64,000 nt of DNA from Apostichopus japonicus (taxonomy: Eukaryota; Echinodermata; Holothuroidea; Aspidochirotida; Stichopodidae): the NCBI RefSeq assembly GCF_037975245.1, contig NC_092568.1:22532501-22596500 (forward strand), in the 5' to 3' direction. Every line of letters begins with the position of its first letter. The first letter of the stretch is position 1. Shown one piece after another: positions 21,719 through 34,970 of the stretch. Under the pieces are notes generated by a model, which did no database searches, was not told the DNA's origin, and was given only the letters and a program-made list of their open reading frames with translations. The translations under genes were made by a program, and so were the position numbers.

Positions 21719-24205
21719 TCAAAATATGAAGGAAAAAGTGACAATAAAGTTATAATAATAAATTAAACTTGAAGTTAAATCTGAAGGAATCATTCAATTG
21801 GTAAAAAGCTAAAACCTTTAAGCCTGGTTTTCTTTCTTGAAATCTAACGAATGACATCTGTTCCTAACAAATTGAAATTACATCATTATGAACATCGATG
21901 ATAGCTGATGTTTGTCTCTAATGATTTGATCAGGACTGCAGCTAAAGGAAAGGTAAGGGACAGGAGAGGAGTGGGGTGGGGAGGGGAGGAGAGGGGAGGG
22001 GAGCAGAGGGTCAAGAGAGAGAAGAGAGAGAAACGGGAGGAGGCAAAGGATACATACATTGAAATTGTAACAAACAGCTCAGAGCTGTTTGCTGGATTTT
22101 ACAACCAATCCCACCAATCAAATACCAAAACACAGCGTTGTAGGTGTATCAAACTTATGTAATTTATGTCAAAGCTAAATAATACTAAAGCTAAAGAAAA
22201 AAATACATAGGTATCACTCTTCCGACAACTCCCTCTCCGTCTCTCCCACCCCTACCCTCAAATGGAAGAAAAATTATAGTTAAAAAAAAAACATTTCAGA
22301 ATGATTCAAAAGATTGAACTTTTCCCTTCATCCTTCTTATTAAACAAAACTCCTTCACATGCTCATTTCATTCCAAATTTAAAAAGTGCACAACTGCAAA
22401 AATATTCATGTCGTACTATATAAAGCAGTGATTTTAAAATTGATCTTTTGTCAAAAACTTTATTCCATCCATCCAATCACTCAAATGAATGGAATCTCAT
22501 CGTTGGGTGTTTATATCCTTGACTTCCAATCACGTCATCCTGCAGTGATCGTAACCACTGCACCTGTAATACTGTGGTGTGGTTATTATATACAATAGAT
22601 CCATCAAAAGGATTAAAAACTTGATTCATTCTTAAAAGAGATTCATTATTCACAGACTCCAGATGCATGTATTCCTTACTTGTATCTTCAAGGTCACAGT
22701 ACTCTCCGTTATTTTATAAGTACAGTATTAATCTACTGTACATGGTATTTTTGGTAGCAATAGTGAAATAGTAGTAATATCACAAGATTTTGAACCAAAT
22801 GTTTTTCACTTTGTGTCTGGTATATACATGTTTGATGTGGGGGTCTAAGTACCAGAGGCTGGTTCGGTCTTATAAAATAAATGTCACCCAGAGGAAGGGG
22901 TTTCCGGTTTCTGTAAAAGAAAGGTGGGGAGGGACAGTACTCTACTGTAATTAAGCGTTTTCTCCTTCATTAATGTTAATACTCAGTTACTATGTAGTAC
23001 CATAACATTCACGTTATCCACTTTATGGACTCAGGAGCATTATTGCACCAAAATACAGGTGGAAATTTTGTTTTCAATCTGTACAGGGTTTCTTCAAGTG
23101 GAAGGATGAGGGGGGGGAGGGGTTGTCAATGCAGGGAAGGGAGTGGCATTTCAATCCTTTGAATATCATCTGTACATTAAGCAAAGGGTAGAAACCCTCC
23201 TCAAATTAACACAATGTATTTCTTTTGTACTATTTTCTCTGTCATTTACTGTACCTATTAAATGTTTCTAAGTGTTTCTTAATATCGTGTGTGACGTTGA
23301 TGGCGTGAAGCAGGGAAGGGGGGAATAAGAATTAGCCACCGTAGAGGGTCAATGGAAAAGGTTACTGCTTTCACCTTGGCCGATTGAAACTGCGGAGAGG
23401 AAATTTAACGATTCCGTGCATATTAATGAGGAGTGATGACATGAAACAAATGTAAGAACAAACTAGCTTATACCCTTTGAAACTTCTACAATTCTTTAGT
23501 TTTTATTGCATGGCCAGATCCTTCTGTCTTTTCCCCCCTATTTTTTATTGTTTCCCTCAATTTTGTCTTTGGGTTGCTAGAACTGAAAACAACAAGAGGA
23601 TACTAATCAACCAGTATTGATTAATCACAACCGACCTGACTATGCTCTATGAGACCTGGCTCTCGATTCCGAAAAGAGAGGTTGATTAAATGTAATGTAT
23701 ATGCTTCTTCCCCTATGAAGACGCACATCTCCCTAATTTCTTTACAAAAGTTGAAACATCAATGATACAAGGAGAACAGATTGAACGTGGATGCAATTGT
23801 AGCGAGTTTGAGCCCCTCTGAGCAACTGTACATAATATGTGGGAGTCTACAGAGTCTGTTTGAGGGGAAACCACGATTCTCACTTTCATGATTGTCTGAG
23901 ACTCTCCTCAGACGCAGGAGGCTAAGTTTTAAAAGAGCGTTTTACTCCAATTCATTTGTGAAAGAGGATCACTTAAGGAATGTAAAACCGTGTTTTTGAG
24001 AGTCATGGACTAAAACATAAGTTTATTGAAATTGACAGGATTTTGAAACTGCACAAGGTTTTTTTATTTTCCTTAATACCCTGTCTGGAAAAACAAAATG
24101 CTGAAGGGATGCTTAGTTTACATCAAAGTAGAGCAAGCTGGACAGGATGCGATATCAAAAGCCTTCAGCAAGTATGAAATATAAAAAATAGATTGGGGGA
24201 CCTAC

Positions 24206-24304
24206 CTGACAACTGTTCGTAGTAGAGTTGACCTAGCTTCATTATGAAATGTTATAATCACAGACGTTGATGGCAGATCCGTGCTCCATGGTATATTTTT
24301 ACAT
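24206..24304 (-). CDS. GALNT2: GALNT2-like exon B (start of glycosyltransferase domain)
   Basis: This 99-nt exon begins with A, completing the Gln codon split by the preceding intron. It then reads [20 protein letters not shown] followed by [12 protein letters not shown] and AG of a split Ser codon. The block [19 protein letters not shown] is the conserved first beta strand and helix of the GT-A fold in family GT27, where UDP-GalNAc binds. The Cys after the Gln and the following W-x(2)-DLP-TSV pattern match the vertebrate GALNT2 order without insertion. The acceptor is TATTTTCAG at 24305-24313 and the donor is CAG|GTAGGT at 24205. The upstream intron is 37.3 kb and the downstream one 12.0 kb. 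No in-frame stop occurs and the joints on both sides keep the reading frame. Confidence 0.93.
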
Positions 24305-24604
24305 CTGAAAATACACAAAAAGAAAATCAAACTGAAAATTCTGAAAGGTATTTATTAATTAAAAGAAAAGAAAAGATTGAAGAAAAGGGGAAGCTTCCAA
24401 CCTTTCTTAGATTCATAACACCAGGTTATTACTATTAAATTATATTTTTATCCAACTAAGTAGAGTTTTAAGTGATGAACTAAATTGAAAAAATGACTAT
24501 AAAGAGACTATAAGGACACCAGCTTCAGGGATGTGCCTGGTTTACCCTCAAATTGTTCACATCCATTCTAGTTAATGACCAATGTATGACACAATCCAAG
24601 CTAA

Positions 24605-24712
24605 TAATCTATATCAAATGTCTCACAAGAAATGATGAGAAAAATAGACATTGAATGTGTGAATACAATGCACAGTCAGAGTTGTATGTTGAACTGCTAT
24701 AAAGTCAAGAAC
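24605..24712 (+). repeat. Duplicated segment, copy 1
   Basis: TAATCTATATCAAATGTCTC through GTCAAGAAC; about 85-90% similar to 25130-25236. Confidence 0.8.
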
Positions 24713-24969
24713 TCTACTCATTATACAGTGATACAATCTTCTTCATGAAAGTGTGAGAAACCAATTGCTGCACGAAAAGTGCTGTGATAATTACTGTAAA
24801 GCTGCTTTTTCAAGTTACACTTTTTTACCTAACTACTTTGTGTTCCCAAAATGCTAAACAAAACGGGCACAGGGTCAACCTGAAAACCAACGGGAGGAAA
24901 AGAGGCCTTAAATTACACAGTTTCGCACGAATTGAAGATAGGGAAAATTGCACAAACAAAATGGACGTC

Positions 24970-25130
24970 TAGGCACTTTGGGTGGTAGAGTGAGAAGGAG
25001 GGGGCATCGTCTGGAGAGGTCCCGACAAAGAGGGCGTACAGTCTTTAAAGGTTACCAGTTCATTCTAGGCACGGTAGAACAGGAGTGCTGAGGTTGTGGG
25101 GAGACAGGAAAGTGAGGAGTGAAGTAATTT
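24970..25130 (+). mobile_element. SINE-like family copy
   Basis: Begins TAGGCACTTTGGGTGGTAGA and ends GAGGAGTGAAGTAATTT. The splice-donor-like word is altered to CAGGAAAG. Its right edge abuts a duplicated 107-bp segment (25130-25236) also present at 24605-24712. Confidence 0.75.
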
Positions 25131-25236
25131 AATCTATTTCAAATGTCTCACAAGAGATGATGAGGAAAATAGACACTGAATGAAAACTGTGCGCAGTCAG
25201 ATTTGTATGTTTAACTGCTATATAAAAGTCAAGAAC
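25130..25236 (+). repeat. Duplicated segment, copy 2
   Basis: TAATCTATTTCAAATGTCTC through GTCAAGAAC; starts exactly at the 3' end of the SINE-like copy at 24970-25130. Confidence 0.8.
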
Positions 25237-26576
25237 ACTGTTTGATCCTGGGAGATTCACTACAAGACATTAAATACACCAGTGTGGAGTCTAAATTTGA
25301 AACCCAAACACGAAACACCACTTGGTATTATGTACTACAAGGGCCATGTGGCCATGCACAGTCACCCCTATATGCCATCTGCGTGCATGACATACAGTAG
25401 CATTAACTGCAGTGTTAGCATTAACAGTAACGTATAAACTCATTATCATGAACGTATACACTGACAGCTTATCGAATCTGAAAGATTAATTTATATACCA
25501 GTAAATGTACATGAATGTATGTAACTGCAATCATCTATATGCAGACTTAACTATATTTAAAACTTGCGGTAACAACAAATAAACGTAACAACAACAACTC
25601 AATGATTCTAATGTACTGTAAGGTGTTAGCTCTTTTAGCTGTACACCCAAGGGTTACATTTTCAGGGGGAATTCAATTAAAAGAATAGCACAACTTTAAG
25701 CAGATAACTGAAACTTTGTGAATGTCCCTAGCTGAGCAAGTTTCATGGAAAATCTGTAGTTGTTTTCCCCAAAAGAATTATCGAAACAGAAAGCACAACT
25801 CTCAAATTACCTTTGAAGTCTCTCAGAACACAGGTGTTACAGCTAGGCAAAAGGAAGCTGATACTTTCAATAGACAGATGAAACACGAACAAAAGACTGC
25901 AAAATTTGTACTGCATCATTAACGCTCCACTGAACATTATTTGAGTTATGAAAGTCGGTCATTTAAATTTCAGAAGTTTCAGAAATTACCAAAATTTTCA
26001 TTAAACCGACCTGGCTATGCTAGCTGTTCTTGACCTCCATCCATTCACTCGCTGCTACACGACCTAACCTCCCGATAAGAAACGATGCAGCAGCTGATAA
26101 ACCCCTGCAACCAAGCTGAACCAATATCATCAAACCATAGATATATCTCAGCCAGACCAGCAGTGCCTATTTGAGAGGAAACTGCACAACAGAAATGATG
26201 CATCCATCACAGCCTGGCTGCAGGATGCTGCAGCCAACCTCAGCATCCTACTTTTGACACACTACCCTAATATAAGTATTAAACTTCTCTCTCTTTAGTT
26301 TTATCATGCATGTATGACTCCCAGAGAATTACCTCTCAACCGTCATATGATTGTTCATCTGCCCTGTAAGGAGTGCAGGAGTATACATTGAGTCAATAGG
26401 TAACATGTCTCTAAATTTGCTTTAAAGTATATATGCAAACTGCAACAAGGATGTATTGATCTTCCTTGCGAATTTAGGGAATGATTTGCATAATGAGATG
26501 ATGGAGTCATGATTATTCCAAGCGTAGACTTTCTCTGTTATTTCACTCAGATGGATTGCAAGATTGTTATAACGCT

Positions 26577-27280
26577 CAGGGATGTAAGTGCAGCCAAAAA
26601 AAAAAACCGGAAAACTATTCGGAGAAACCGGGGGAATGACGTCCTAACGCATCCTACTCCTAGCTCTGAATACTTACGCACTATCGTTATGTTAGGCTAG
26701 CTCAAAAGTATTAGCGCTAACACATCATACCCCTAGTTCTGACTACTTACACACTATCGTTATGTTAGGCTAGCTCCAAGTAACGAATACGTCGCAGCGA
26801 AATCTGGAATAAAAAACAGTCTCACATTTGAAAGCGATCACGAATATTGACTATCATATGCATATCCCGTAGATTTAGCCGCTCACAAATATCACAAGCG
26901 TTATTTCCGAAACTTATGTCGAGCACCCGCAGTTACGAATCAACGTGAATTAGGCAAGGTTTTTCAACGACAGAAATGAGCTATGGCGATTTGAAGTTCG
27001 CACGTACGCAACGATGTTCACATGGCACACACAATGTTGTACAGTGCAATGGGATGTGTAACAGGAAATGGTATTTTGGTTGATCGATGAGTGAAAATTG
27101 AAGTTAGCTTGCTGCAACGGGCCAGGCATTTTTGCTGCGTTGTGTCTTTGATATTTGTACAATTTTGTGGAACTTTATTGGAATTAAAAAAAAAACGGAT
27201 TTCCGTAAAAATACGGAAGACTTACATCCCTGAAAAAAAAAAACGGATTTCCGTAAATATACGGAAGACTTACATCCCTG
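26577..27280. mobile_element. Non-autonomous DNA transposon, ends CAGGGATGTAAG, TSD AACGCT
   Basis: The left end is CAGGGATGTAAGT (26577-26589) and the right end is its inverted match ACTTACATCCCTG (27268-27280). AACGCT lies immediately outside both ends (26571-26576 and 27281-27286), a perfect 6-bp target duplication. Internally there is a 60-bp near-duplicate (26644-26703 and 26717-26776). The right terminus is tandemly doubled with a 48-bp period (about 27186-27232 and 27233-27280), each copy holding a poly-A run, TTTCCGTAAA and a TACGG palindrome. There is no transposase frame. Confidence 0.85.
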
Positions 27281-28682
27281 AACGCTACCTTTACGTATGA
27301 TTTGTAAAATAACTTCCCTACCAAAGGATCGCAGCTGCAATTCTTTTCAGTTGTTCGAGGGTTTCATTGTGATTACTTTGAGTTTATATCAAATGTAAAA
27401 AACAAAATCATGCCCCAAGTTTGTGTACTCAAAATATATCCATTTTAATAACACAACGTTGCAATAGTTTTAAAACCAAACAAAGACATTTAGTCTCTAT
27501 TAAATATGATAGATAATTGAATTTAACTTAATAACACCACCCATAGCATCCCATCTAATCTTTTCCTGCAATGTAATCTAGTTTCATAACATCACTACAT
27601 TTACAGATTGACAGAGCTGTCCTCTCACCGTTCAACAGTTTGCAGTCTCAGCCGGCATACATTCAACTGTATACCTTACGCTGACAATCAACTGGCCTCT
27701 ATTTAAACTTGACCTTTCCTTTCCACCGATATGAGAGTAGCTAAATGGGATTACATCATTCCATCTGACACTTAAATTTTTAATCCTTGAGGACTTTTTT
27801 TTTCGTTTTTTTTCTATACCATTTCTTTTCTCTTCATTTGTCTCATCTCTCTGGCCACTTACTGCTGACAACTCAGACAAATCGTGCTCCATTTCCTTCT
27901 ATTCTAAGAGCTTTTCTACAAATATCTCAAATGGCAAAAGACAAACCCGGTCGTGAAAGAGAGGATGACGCTGTCCTTCGTGAAAGGTAAGGAAGATGTA
28001 AAAAGGCATCCTGCACGGGGAATGATCTTCAAAGATTCCAAGTGCAAGGCATGAAGACACAAAAACAGAAAACAATTCAGCGATGAGTTGAGATCTCACC
28101 CTTAGTTCTCCCCCCCCCTTTCTTATGTACCTCACACCATTCCTTGTTCCTAATGGCAGAGTGTGCATCTATATATACATCTGGGCAATTTAGGTTATAC
28201 CTTCCTTCAAAGACGATTGACAATTTTTAATGTCTGTCTCCATCATTTAGAGATGGGAAAGACGTCAGTAGCATCATGAGTGAACTTAATGTAACGATAA
28301 CTCACCTCTGTTTGTCAAAGGTGTGACGTAAGTAAAAGGGCGAGGGTAGCGAGGGGGGAAGACTTCAATTAACGTTAAGCTGTGTTCCAATTGGACTTTA
28401 ATCCTCAGGGGTGATATGAAGGTTCAATTAATTTTAATATCTATATGAGAGGATCTGGATCTGTATGGGTCAGAGACCACTAAAGATATCACAGGAGAGT
28501 CATAATGAGGGCCCTATATCAATGTAAGGAGAATTAGTACTTGTCAATAATGAAACAGAACTGTGCCAGGAAACCAACACTAATTCACTATTGATGCTGT
28601 TACTGTACATGATGTTATCTGTTTCAGCTTGTCAGTGTACGAAAATCGCTGTAGAAAATCCGGACAAAAAAACGCACGATGT

Positions 28683-28834
28683 TGGCACTCTGGATGGTAG
28701 AATGAGAAGGGCATTGACCGGAGGAGCCGGTCATGGAGGGCACACAGTGTTAAAAGGTTACCAGTTCATTCTAGGCATGGTAGAACAAGGATGCTAAGGT
28801 TGTGGGGAGACAGGTAAGCGAGGAAGGAAGTAAA
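28683..28834 (+). mobile_element. SINE-like family copy (full type)
   Basis: Has GGCACTCTGGATGGTAGAAT, a GACCGGAGGAGCCGGTCAT hairpin, AAAGGTTACCAGTTCATTCT, GGGGAGACAGGTAAGC and GAAGTAAAT. TGGTAGAATGAG resembles a pol III A box, with only a weak B-box-like AGTTCATTCT about 65 nt later. A tRNA-derived SINE is possible but not shown. Confidence 0.75.
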
Positions 28835-29327
28835 TACAGTATTATACAATATAATGTTTTCTGTGTCCGCTTGTCAGTGTCTTGAGCAATAACCCGAGCG
28901 CCGCCGACCGTTGTACGGTAGTTATAAAATGTGATTTAAAATGTACTTATTCACGAACCTGTGGCAAACACAGATGGAATCTAACTGTATTGGCAAGCTG
29001 CCAAAGTTTCCTTCTGTGGTAATTAAGCTGAGGCTGAGATCATTTCTGTCCGTTCTTACACTGCAGTTCATATTACACTGCTCTTTATATTAAAACCAGT
29101 GATTAATAGTCCACAGGTGTCATCGGTATAAACCATAAATTTGAGTCTACAATGTATAACATGGTAAGCAACGCCTCTTTCGGAGGGGGCTTAAAAGTTA
29201 AAACTCCAGTCCCCTGCAGTTAACCTTCAGCTCATAGTCAAATAGCTCTGGATAACACCATAGTCATAGCACACTCCAAAAACATCTGAACAGCATTAGA
29301 TACTGTACTTATACACAAATTCAGACT

Positions 29328-29390
29328 GGGGGGAGGGGGTGGGATGGTGGGAGGGGGTGGTGGGGGGGTGGGTTGAAATGGAAGAGGGGG
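29328..29390 (+). repeat. G-rich simple repeat
   Basis: Runs of three to seven G separated by T, A or TGG. The plus strand could form a G-quadruplex. Confidence 0.8.
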
Positions 29391-29942
29391 TTTAATGCTT
29401 ATATAAATATGGACATATGGTTGATTTAGATGGCAAATGGAAAGAAAAAAAAGAATAAAGAATAAAGGTCTAAATATTGCAATATTTGAAGTTGGATAGA
29501 ATGTTTAATTTCTTAAAAGGAAAAGATCATATTATTCATATTTTGCTTGACCTGTATCATATCTAATGTTAACTCTATTAATTGTAAATATATTAAATGT
29601 ATCACTTCTAGCTCTTCAAGAAGTAAACTTTTACTTTGGTTTTTGCTCAATCAGTAAAAAACACCAATCAATCTAGTTTTAGTCTCACCCACCTCCATCA
29701 ACTCCCCTCCCCCCCCCCCCCTTCCTCCTTCATGCAAACAAGTAAATACAAGACACACACTGAAGCCATTGATTTTAACTGCTGCCATATACAGTGCATC
29801 AGGTGAATGGAGGTTATTACACTACCAACTGGGATTAACTACATCACAAAAATAAGAACTTTATATATAATTAAAACAGAATAGACTACATTAGAACTGG
29901 TCAGTGCAACTACTATTCTATCTGGTCCGTTCTATCCACCAA

Positions 29943-30007
29943 ACCCCCTACCTCAACCCCCTTACCCAGCCCCCTACCTCAACCCCCTACCTCAACCCCC
30001 TCCCCCC
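29943..30007 (+). repeat. C-rich repeat (CCCCCTACCTCAA)n
   Basis: Several imperfect copies of ACCCCCTACCTCA; the minus strand is G-rich. Confidence 0.8.
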
Positions 30008-31176
30008 ATGCTGCTCTTATGCACTTTGATGATAACACTTCCATACATTCTGTATATATGTACAGTATGAATGTCTCATGGCAACAGCAAAATAGAGCTT
30101 CATTATCACAACCAATTAACAATCAGAGTTCCATTGATATTACTAGATAGATAAGCCTCAAAATATTGATCAATTTCAACTCAAAACACAGCTTTAACTT
30201 TGCCTGTGTTTAATGTCGAACAAGAGTGGCCATAATTAGACTGTCTAGCATATTTGAAGAGAGAAACACAGAATGATGACCTTTTAATCACGACATTGTC
30301 TGTCAGTGAGATATCTCTACAATAAACAGAGGTTCCCTAAGGACCGGTCAGTCCTTAGGCTACTCATGCACCAGTCAGAAGCAGTGACCTAGTGATTAGA
30401 TAGATAGTGATTAGACCACATTTATTATAATCCTTATGACCCCCATAGACACATACTCAATACTACACTGATTGCTTTACAACTGATCAATAATTAAAAT
30501 TGGTAATTCATATTAGTTATAGTCGGAAAGGTATTTAGTGATTTAAAAAAGTGCAATGAATAGCTCCATATGACCTACTTCAGGTACATACAGTAGAAGA
30601 AGTGTTTCTCAATTGACCGACAGTAACTTTGCTGCGTATGTACAGTGCCTTTGACTATCTAGCTGTGCAGGGTAGATGTATGATTTCTAGTACATGTAGG
30701 TTCAAGGTATGTACATGTATGCAAAACTGAAGTTATGTAGGTCCTCATAGGACTGTTAGGGGCAGAATTAGTAAGAAGAGGAAGTGGGAGAAGTAGGAGC
30801 CTAAAATCAAATCCACAGACATATTAGGTACATGACGACATGCTAAGCCAGTGGGGACAGAGCAGGGAGCTGCTACTCTAACAGCTCCCTGGACAGAGTA
30901 TGTATGCTAAGCTGCATTTTTCTAGGTGAGGTGGATTTGAGAGCAGCTGAGGACATAGAGGTAAGACCACGGAGCTACGAAAGATCTACAAGGGGATTGG
31001 TGGAGATTCAAGTATGAACCTCTTGATTGACATTTGAATATTCATGATATGATGAGTCTCGAAATGGTTCAGGTGTCAGCTTCACTCTAACATGGAGACA
31101 TCATTATCATGATAAAACATACTTTCTTCTGAAATTGCTATAACTAACTGAATCCACTTGAAACACATGTCATACA

Positions 31177-31335
31177 GGCACTTTGGATGGTAGAATGAGA
31201 AGGAAGGGCAATGACCGGAGGGGCCAGTCATAGAGGGCGCACAGTGTTACAGGTTTAATGCCATGACATTCTAGGCACGGTAGAACGAGGGTGCTAAGGT
31301 TGTGGGGAGACAGGTAAGCGAGGAACGAAGTAAAT
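31177..31335 (+). mobile_element. SINE-like family copy (full type)
   Basis: Nearly the same as the copy at 28.7 kb: GGCACTTTGGATGGTAGAAT, ATGACCGGAGGGGCCAGTCA, ATTCTAGGCACGGTAGAACG, GGGGAGACAGGTAAGC and GAACGAAGTAAAT. Confidence 0.75.
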
Positions 31336-34147
31336 TAATGAAACTATCACTGCAATCATGGCATACTAACCTTAACACCAATTGTCACAATTTAGATAAC
31401 AAAATCTATCGAAAGGCTCCCGTAAGAAATGTCACCAGATATAAGGTAACCTTACTTATGTATAAACTGCAATGAATGTAATTGTTTATTAAGTATGAGG
31501 TGAGCTGCTGTGAAGTTAACATTACTTATCTCTAATAAGGTTATATCTCCTTAACTACACTATTTTTCATGTAGCTACCAAATCCTACTATAAATAAAGT
31601 AATTGACAGCAACAAAATCACAACCAGCATTCACTTTTCAGACAGCAATTTACAGTAAATGCAAGTGTCCTATGATAAAACTGCTGATTTAATGTACAGT
31701 AGTGTTCTGTATGTGGTCAAAACAAGACTTTAACAGAAATTTGCATCATTCCAATTATTGCCCCCTAATCTCCCCTCCTTCCTTACCCCATTCCTCCCAA
31801 CCCCTATTATGATTTTCATCCCTACAACTCCCCCATCCTCCCAGCCCTCCTCAAATCTCCCCCCCCCCCTCCTACAAAACAGGAGGAAACAGAAAAATGG
31901 CCACCATATCACAACAAATGATGATCACCTCAAACAAAATGGTAAATTTACCACTTTAAATTTTTTGGCCTGTGTATATATATGTAAGACTAGTGGTCAA
32001 AATTAGTCTTGAAGAGATCTTTGCATCGTTCTACTTTAATCATTGATCTCTCTATTTCTCAACATCATCAGCTAAACTAGTTCTTCTTCAAAATGTTGAA
32101 GACGAAAGAGGAAATTGTGGCAGAATTCTCCTCCTCCTCCTCTTCATTCCCCTCCAAGCTACAGTTTCTGAGTTCCTATATTAAGGGTAATTCACAGATT
32201 TTATTGATTCCATCCCTAATTTTTATTGACACATAAACTGTACTCAAGAACTTCCTTATTTGCCAAGACCGGCTAACTGACCGGGAAGTATACCTCTCGC
32301 TTTGCATGGACAGTGTGCTGTTGGCTGGTCAGATCAATACGCAAGTGCATTGTATTTACCAGCCTTCGATGGTATGTGGCTTTACAGGTCAAATTGATGA
32401 CAAATTTATCATACGGAAGGGAGACAAATTTACCAATCTTCGTTACTAGCATCTACTGTACATACTATAGCTGCAATGATTGATAGGCAGTCAACATCTA
32501 TGCATGTTCTGTGCTAAATATGTTATCAAACATACCTTCCTGGAGGCTTTGACCAAAAATGCTCAAACCTACAGTAATACTACTTTCAACATACCAGCTT
32601 TAAGTACATTTTCTTACTGATCAGCAGATAATCGTCAAAATCTGTCCAGCCTCTTATGTAAGCATACATAAGGAAGCTACAGTAATTGTTAATGTTATCT
32701 TATCTTTTACATTAATTACATTGCTTATTTAATTAGGAAGTAAAAACTTAAATATTGGATAAATGCAAACAACCTTTGACATTTTCATATACATTGCAAC
32801 TTACAACAGCTGCAGCAATTTCCCAAAAGCCCTTTTACTGTTACTTTCCATCTGTACTGATGAGTCCCCCCCTGCCCCTCCCCCCTTATGGCGTGTGTAT
32901 ACAGTACTGCATGTACATGGCACAATGCCAATAATCTGTGTGAATTCTACAACATTGCTCCAAAAGCCTGTTCTATCCCACCGAACACTCCCATGCAGGC
33001 ATATCCTATTGCATTGTCACGCACATAATGTAAACTGGCTTCAGAAACATGCCAAATTTCGAATCCCAAGTTCATCTCGTACAGTAGCTGGCTGAGGTCT
33101 TGTCTCTATTTTTCCTCTGTCTTCATTTAACACATCAGAGAAGATATATATAGGTTACTAGCTATATCCTCACACGGCTTTGTAAATGATTTCATTAGCC
33201 CAGAAATCACAAGCCAAATGTCGCAAGAGTGGGACACAGAGCGTGACAGTTAGGCAGATAATTCACTTAGATTGTTCAGCAAGTGAGCCAATTTTCGAAC
33301 GAGCCAATAAAAAGAAAGGGTAAAGATACAGTGAAGCATATTATTAGGTCACGTACAGCCACGGTGAACCACTGTGGAAGGAAGCAAGCACTCATTTTTT
33401 ACGTTTAAATATATATTGTGAATTGGATAATGGCCAGGTCAAATTTTTTACGGCAGTCCGATCGCAAAAGGCGACCAAATTTCTGTTCCCACGACCAAAA
33501 TCCGCTTCAGTGGTCATCCAGCAGGCTACTAGAGATCTGTTAACATCAAATTCAGATTTCATTATAACAAAATACTCCCCAAATGCTGTAGGTAAAATAA
33601 TAAATTCCTCCCACAATTTTATTGCATATTGCAGTGAAATGATAACGATCCATGTTAGGGGCTTAAATGAAGACTACTCTAGACACTCTAAAGACTGGTA
33701 GCACAGATCTTCTAAGCCCTTCCCCCTACAATACTTGGACCCAAATTGAGTTAACCTTGTGTGTTATGCTTCCACTAACTTGTCATGATTGTTTTCATGA
33801 GACATTCTTGTGTATTGAATTAAGTGTTATAGAAAAACCCCCAAAAAATCATATGATATTTCTAGTTTAATGAATTAAGTGTAACAGTAGAACCTAAACA
33901 CTTCTATGATACTTCCAGTGTAATGAAACAGTAGAATGCAAACACTTCTTATGATACTTGAATTTGCTATATTGTGTTTACTCAGCACACTGTATCAGAA
34001 ACAATTATCGTTCACACTAATGCACAGCACCAGATTTCAATCGTTCCTCTTAAAGGAATTGTCCAATGACAAATAATGTCAAAGTATGGCATGAATGTAT
34101 CATAAGATTTCTTCCATCTTAGATCTCCTGGCTCTTGGCATCAAGTA

Positions 34148-34188
34148 GGAGAGGGGAGGGGGAGGGGGAGGGGGGGAGGGGGAGGGGC
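34148..34188 (+). repeat. (GGGGGA)n simple repeat
   Basis: GAGGGGAGGGGGAGGGGG and on; a polypurine, quadruplex-prone run. Confidence 0.85.
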
Positions 34189-34791
34189 TTGACAGAGCCT
34201 CCCTGGAGCTGGTCAGTCCCGAGTGATGTCTCTCTTTGGTGAAGCACAAATACTTTAGCACGCTATCAAGATGCACTTTTACTCACTATAGTAATGTTGA
34301 ATTTTTCATTCACTTCTTCTGACATACTCAACTAAAACACACATCTCGAGATATCCCTTTAACCATACCGTCAGTGAGACTTAGACATTTCCGGACTAAT
34401 TAGCTAACGTTGTCATCTTTATATAACATAAAATGAGATTATGAGTCCATCTGATTCGATAACTAGGTCAAGACGAAACATTAATCCATATAAATATATT
34501 CGGAAGGGTTCATACAACCAGGTATAATATCTGGATTAAAAGTTATTGAAACTTGAACTTGGTGACGAGGAAAATAAATTCTAAAAATGGGATGCTTACA
34601 GGAAATAGGATTGAAAGCAAAGACAGTGAAATAAGGCTTAACTTACAGAATACGATCTTTGTAAATGTTTGTCGATCTACTTAGTTCTACTGTTAACTGT
34701 ACCGTAAATCAATGACCAATTTATACTGTTCGCATGCAATAGACTGAAATTAATAGACCGAGTAAAGCATTCTAAAGAATATCTCTCACAC

Positions 34792-34970
34792 TATAATAAC
34801 AGGGAAATAATTGATCCAGTATCGCATTACAAACTGCTATGCAAAAATGGTCAAGTTGCTATACTGTACAAGTCCAAAGATGTACAGTACATAGCAGATC
34901 TTTTACACAGGAACTAAACCATTGTATTCTATAAGAGACTAAAATTTCATAGCCTTCAAAAGTGCCTCAC
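34792..34970 (+). repeat. Dispersed repeat, copy 2 of a pair
   Basis: CCAGTATCGCATTACAAACT then GCTATGCAAAAATGG, same order and orientation as copy 1. Confidence 0.45.

Larger units (their letters stand above)
12232..24205 (-). other. GALNT2 intron between exons B and C (12.0 kb)
   Basis: Bounded by donor GTAGGT (24205-24200) and acceptor GACAG (12236-12232); the split Ser codon rejoins exactly. It contains the 14115-16250 and 17499-18475 transposons, the 16504-16912 minisatellite, two SINE-like copies near 18.6 and 19.1 kb, and the unassigned open frame at 19898-20431. Between 12232 and 14114, and between 21720 and 24205, I see only AT-rich sequence with homopolymer runs. Confidence 0.85.

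Noticed and set aside
28683-28834. Spliced-leader RNA gene (exon ending in CAG|GTAAGC)
   Set aside because: Copies are dispersed, variable upstream of the donor, and show no Sm-binding site after it; a SINE-like repeat explains them better.
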